Below, piece after piece: positions 59,665 to 64,000 of a DNA stretch of 64,000 bases. The position numbers and the translations under genes are program-made. Under the pieces are notes generated by a model. It saw only the letters and a program-made list of their open reading frames with translations, was not told the DNA's origin and made no database searches. This stretch comes from Persicaria tinctoria (taxonomy: Eukaryota; Streptophyta; Magnoliopsida; Caryophyllales; Polygonaceae), in the NCBI GenBank assembly GCA_037127255.1, contig JBANSL010000007.1, forward strand, positions 64,713,038-64,777,037, given 5' to 3'. Every line of letters starts with the position of its first letter. Position 1 is the first letter of the stretch.

Positions 59665-61210
59665 CCCAGATGTCAGGGAGCAGTTCTACAGAGACCAGAA
59701 TCGCAAGCTTCTCAAGCAAGTCAAATATCTCTCTGTCAACCAGCCTTGCATCGAATGCGGATCACAGTGGCACACCACTACTGAGTGCCCACACACAGAG
59801 CAAGTCAGGATGGCAGAAACACACGAAGAGGTGGCTTACGCAGGGGGTCCCAATCGCTACATGGGGGATCAAAGGTTCTACCAACCACAATGGAACCAAG
59901 GTCCTCCCAAGAACCCCCCGCCATGCAGAGCTCCAGGACATCCAGAAAGGGATCAAAAGAAGGATGATCTAGAACTTATCCTTGAGGAGATGCGCCAAAA
60001 TCAGGGCACCATCAACAACCAGTTCCAGAGCATCACTACAAAATTTGGAGAACTAGACATCTGGAAGAGAGGCATAGAGACTCAGATGGGTCAAATCGCT
60101 GCACAAATTCCACGACCATCCGGACAACTCCCTGGGTCAACAGAACCAAATCCTAAAGGGAAGACCGGGCACGTAGCAGCTATCAAACTCAGGAGCGGGC
60201 ACCAATTACACGAGCTAGAGGTCGGGAAGCACCAAGACAAAGCAGAGCAGCAACTCGACAACGAGCAGAAGCAACTCGATATTGAGGAGCCTGTACTCGA
60301 TATCGACAAACATCTCCTCGACACAGACCAGAAGACCAGCTCGGACTCCACTGCACAGCCCAGCAACTCGAGATCGAAAACCCAAGTCGATATCGAGGAC
60401 CCTTTGGTCGATATCGAGGAGAAGCTGGCCGATGTCAACGACTCTGCAACACCTCCGACGTCTGATCTGGCTCCGAAGCAGAAAAAGACATTGCATTTCC
60501 CTTCCAAAGCACTGAAAGATCCCACTTCAGGTAGGTTTAACCGCTTTGTTAATATGCTGCAAGAACGGAATGTCTCTATTCCTTTTACAGAAGCCCTGCA
60601 AGAGATGCCTGGATATGTCAAATTTCTAAAAGAAATCCTGAGCAAGAAGCGATCCATCTCAGAGATCGCCGGCGAATGCAAAGTTCTCCACTTCCCTGAA
60701 AAGAGACCTGACCCTGGTAAGTTTTCTGTTACTGTGGGTTTTGGACAATATAAATATGATTCCTTGTGTGATTTAGGAGCAAGTGTGAGCATCATACCCT
60801 TATCAATCTAGCGGAAGGTAAAGATAGGATGCATAGAACCTGTGGATGTCAAACTATACATGGCAAATAATACAGTAGTCATCCCTACATGTATGGTTGA
60901 GAATGTTCCTGTCCAGGTTGGTAAATTCTTTATCCCATCAGATTTCATTATTATAGACTGTGCTGAAGATCCTACTAGCCCTATTATTCTTGGTAGACCA
61001 TTCTTAGCTACTGTAGATGCCAGAATTAGTGTCAAACATCGATCACTCACCTTCACCATAGGCGACGAGGTCTTAGATTTCTCTTTTGGCCCTGCAAAGG
61101 AGGAAATTTCATGGCTGGAGGTGAAGAGCATCAGCAACCATGGGACTAAGCAAACAACGGAGGAAGACGCCAGAAGCCAACTCGAGATCGATAAGGACTC
61201 CTTGATCTAG
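59633..61210 (+). pseudogene. LTR-3 zinc knuckle, linker and protease
   Basis: It has an intact zinc knuckle CIECGSQWHTTTEC (59747-59788), a MGQIAAQIPRPSGQLPGS and AAIKLRSG region typical of Athila gag, then a linker at 60250-60440 encoding QKQLDIEEPVLDIDKHLLD-type repeats. The protease has DLGAS at about 60770-60784, but a TAG follows at 60809-60811 (a Trp codon in LTR-2). The frame then continues through IILGRPF (about 60982-61003) to a TAG at 61208. Confidence 0.82.
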
Positions 61211-63137
61211 AGTAAGATGTTACTCGATCTCGACCACAGTTCATCGATATCGACTTCCTCTACTGAGCCACAGACTTGCCAAGAACCTAAGTATGGGGTC
61301 CCTGTACTCGATATCGACTAGCCATACTCGATATCGACTGGCCATACTTGATATCGACCAAGCCTAGAAGCTCCTCGACTTTAGAAATCCACTGGACGCA
61401 GACCACCTTCCTCGATATCGAGTACAGTACTCGATATCGAAAAGAAATTTTACTCGACATGCACTGATCTACCCTCCTCGATGCGTTATTCGGTGAGTTC
61501 CTTCCTCTACTCTTGTTTTTATTTGATTTAATACAGTGGGGACACTGTATATTTTAAGTATGGGGTGGGGGAAGGGCTCATTATCATTATTATATGTTTT
61601 GGTCTTGCTTTTGGTTTTTACATGGTGAAATTTTATTTTATGCATTCATTTTTAAGTTTTATGCATTTAAGTCTGTTGTCATACTTTAGTCTTGTTTTTA
61701 GTTGCATAGAAATAATAAAAAAAATATATATATATATATAATATCGAAAAAATAAAAAAATGCATGTTTAAATTTTTGCATTGTCTTAGTTTTTATACCC
61801 TAACTTAGATGTCCTATGATGATAAATAATGACCGACTTGATCATGTAAACCCTATGGCATGTTTGGAAGGTTTAGCCTAAGTCCTCAAAATTATTTTTA
61901 TGTGGATTGTGAACTTGTGATGAAATTGAGCACATGTGATCCTAAGGTAAAGGTTGAAATCCAACAAAAATTGTCCTAGTGAGAATTTTAACCTTATAGG
62001 GAGAACATTAAAAATCCCTCTGCTTTCTTGAGTGTATTTACTCTTCCTATGCATTTCTAAATGTTGTGACAGTTATTCAAAGCCAATACATTTATTTGTT
62101 TATGTGAATGAGAATGAGAATTAAATGATGGAGGCACCTTTTAAACCAATTTTATCATCTCTTTACCTACCCTGCATTATCCCTGCTTGAAGACAGAACA
62201 TTAGCCTGAGACTTTTATTGTAAACTCCACAAAAAAATATCCTTAGCCAAATTGAGCCAGACCCCCATTTGGGAATTAAGACTTAGAGTTGGTTGAAATG
62301 ATGATTTATGGAAAGAATGAGCTTGTGTTTCATTTCAAGTAAGAAGGATTTTTGAACTTATTGAGATATGGGTTAGTTATATTTTTATCTTGCTATGCAT
62401 ACTATGTAAAAGGATTTTTGGCTCACCCTATAAATGCACCATCAGTTTTATTTTATTTCATTCAAAAAAAAAAAAAGTTTATGATTGTGAATAAAGTGCA
62501 TGAGCCAAATTTACCTTATTTCTTTCATTTTCGCAAGATTTATACTTTGGAGAGGTTATTTAAGTTTGAAAAGGTTATGTGCTTCATTGAGATAAGTTGG
62601 AGAGTTTGGTTGATGCATATGATTGAGAGTTATGGTTTGGTTGAGTTGTGTTGGAGATTTAGGAGTCTTGATTCCCGAATTTTATTAAGCACCACATGGC
62701 CAAATAATTCCATACCCTTTTATTTCTTACCAAGCCCCATTACAACCCCGCCGAATGGAATCTTCTTTGAAGACTTCTATTGAGCGAAGTCCTCCTGATA
62801 ATTCTTGTTGCATTTACATAATTGGTTGCGAAGTGGATTCATATTTGAATTGCAATATTTATGAGATTGTATATGGAATTGAGTTGAGAGTTGATATGCA
62901 TAGCCTAAACACATTGAGAGTTGAGTGTACACACATTATCCCTGTGAGGTTGGATTTATATTGCCTATGCCCATGGATCGCTCATATATGTGTGATGACG
63001 TTAAATTCACTTGTCTTACATTGCTGCTACTTCAGATGTTGCTTTTGATAAAGACGAAGACTTGAAGAATGTGTTGTAGGTCTTTGTTATTGTTTGGTTA
63101 TTGCTTGAGGACAAGCAAGTCTAAGTATGGGGTGATT
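61211..63137 (+). other. LTR-3 3' noncoding region
   Basis: A dense block of TCGATATCGA words (to about 61470) is followed by AT-rich sequence with a GAGGACACTG-like passage and AAGTATGGGG (about 61555). At 63100 TTGCTTGAGGACAAGCAAG and TAAGTATGGGG precede the LTR as the likely polypurine tract. I find no pol remnant and no copy of the CATGACACCCATG motif. Confidence 0.65.
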
Positions 63138-64000
63138 TGATGTCACTAAAGTAGCCATGTTTTTATGCACATTTTAGTTCCATATTCTATACACTTTGCA
63201 TATTTCGGGTTGGGAATACGTCAAATTTATGTAGTATATGCTTATTTGCCAGAAATAGAGATCTACATAAGTTTCTGTTTAACATTGCAGAATATGGAGC
63301 CATTTCGGGAGAAAACCAAGAAGCAAAGACGGAGGCTTCAGTCTACTCGATATCGATGAGTTGTACTCGATATCGACAACAAATGTCCGGGCACATCACT
63401 GATCGAGGAGCAGTGGATCGAGAAACTGAGGACGAGCCAACCCGACTCCGAAGCTTTACTCGAGATCGAGTAAGGTCCTCGAGATCGACAAGAGTTGAGA
63501 GTCAGCCTAGAGTCGATAAGGAGTGCTTGATCAAGGGGACGAGGAGAGCTACCCGACCTAACCAGAAAACCCGGAGCTTAAGCAACACTTACTCGATGTC
63601 AAGGAAACTCCTCGATATCGACAAGCCGAGAAGAAAAATGCCCGAACCATGTCGAAGAGAAGCTGCTCGACAACACCAGGCCAAGCCATGATCGACGCAC
63701 CTACTCGAGATCGAGTACGATACTCGAGTTAGAGGAAACATGAGAGCCAGTGTCCGAGCTGATGGAGGACTAGCTACCCGAGACGCCGCTGAAGCTGAAC
63801 TCGACATCCATGTTACTCGAGATCGAGTCAGTCTACTCGAGATCGAGGAAAGATGACCGGAGACGCGTTACGCGGTTTGAGATGTCCTACTCGGATTGGG
63901 ATTCCTTGGAGCCGGAGATTGCCGAGTCTATCTGAGATCTATCAACATCTATCCAATGAAGAGAAGAATTATCCACATGAAGATATTTTAGTCTTTTAAA
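63138..64000 (+). repeat. LTR-3 3' long terminal repeat, truncated by window end
   Basis: It closely follows the 5' LTR, with scattered substitutions and an extra TCGATATCGATGAG-type insertion near 63350. That insertion shows the motif block itself gains or loses units between copies. Confidence 0.88.

Larger units (their letters stand above)
56700..64000 (+). mobile_element. LTR-3: non-autonomous relative of LTR-2, cut by window end
   Basis: It starts TGATGTCACTAAAG, and the 3' LTR begins with the same sequence at 63138. The gag and protease are colinear with LTR-2 but carry different disabling mutations. No reverse transcriptase, RNase H or integrase is present between protease and 3' LTR. 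Both LTRs and the coding linker carry the TCGATATCGA/TCGAGATCGA words. The right target duplication is outside the window. Confidence 0.9.

Overview
The window looks like a nuclear segment of a flowering plant, probably a eudicot. It contains spliceosomal introns with plant-type borders, Athila/Tat-type Ty3 retrotransposons primed by tRNA-Asp, hAT- and MULE-like DNA elements, and fragments of plant-specific gene families such as a cytokinin receptor, COP1/SPA and a plastid chaperonin. I cannot name the species. Nearly everything is mobile DNA or captured gene pieces. The only gene that looks intact is a single-exon calmodulin-like gene (11376-11951, minus). A multi-exon RPA1-like gene (50944-52792, minus) is almost complete but does not keep frame under strict splicing.

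Layout. 1-6500: a tRNA-like sequence (488-566), a decayed coding fragment with a stop (1863-2210), and an element with inward-facing tRNA-like ends around a 21-bp array (2526-3463). A 478-bp hAT-like element (3564-4041) has landed in the tail of that element, and a solo tRNA-like end lies at 5206-5275. 6500-11050: a (TA)n tract, two short 21-bp arrays, and a cluster of captured pieces on the minus strand (COP1/SPA WD40, Rab6/RABH, inositol transporter, CLASP). 11376-11951: the calmodulin-like gene. 14166-14352: a second hAT-like element with an exact 8-bp target duplication. About 15060-28520: a GGGTCGACCCG-rich repeat, first as an inverted copy and then as six tandem units. LTR-1 (18637-25007, 5-bp duplication AAACA) interrupts the third unit.

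28880-37400: a (TA)n tract, a possible MULE N-terminal ORF (29917-30213), and a 7.2-kb element with terminal inverted repeats (30238-37398). That element carries pieces of Notchless, ubiquitin and eIF3m, plus a second tRNA-like/21-bp element (33661-34395). 38057-45367: LTR-2 (duplication TCTTT), inserted in a Nudix hydrolase fragment. 45373-56537: a long chain of gene pieces all on the minus strand (Nudix, plastid CPN60-alpha, VPS4/SKD1, RPA1-like, Ca-ATPase, cytokinin receptor). 56700 to the window end: LTR-3, related to LTR-2 and cut by the window edge.

Three observations stand out. (1) The tRNA-like/21-bp elements have Pol III A- and B-box-like sequences at both ends pointing into an array with a 21-bp period. 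(2) In two different LTR families, a short self-complementary CpG motif amplified in the LTR is amplified again inside the coding linker between the gag zinc knuckle and the protease. (3) Pieces of at least thirteen host genes, with introns, are gathered in three clusters with consistent orientation. All three LTR elements lack reverse transcriptase and would depend on a helper.
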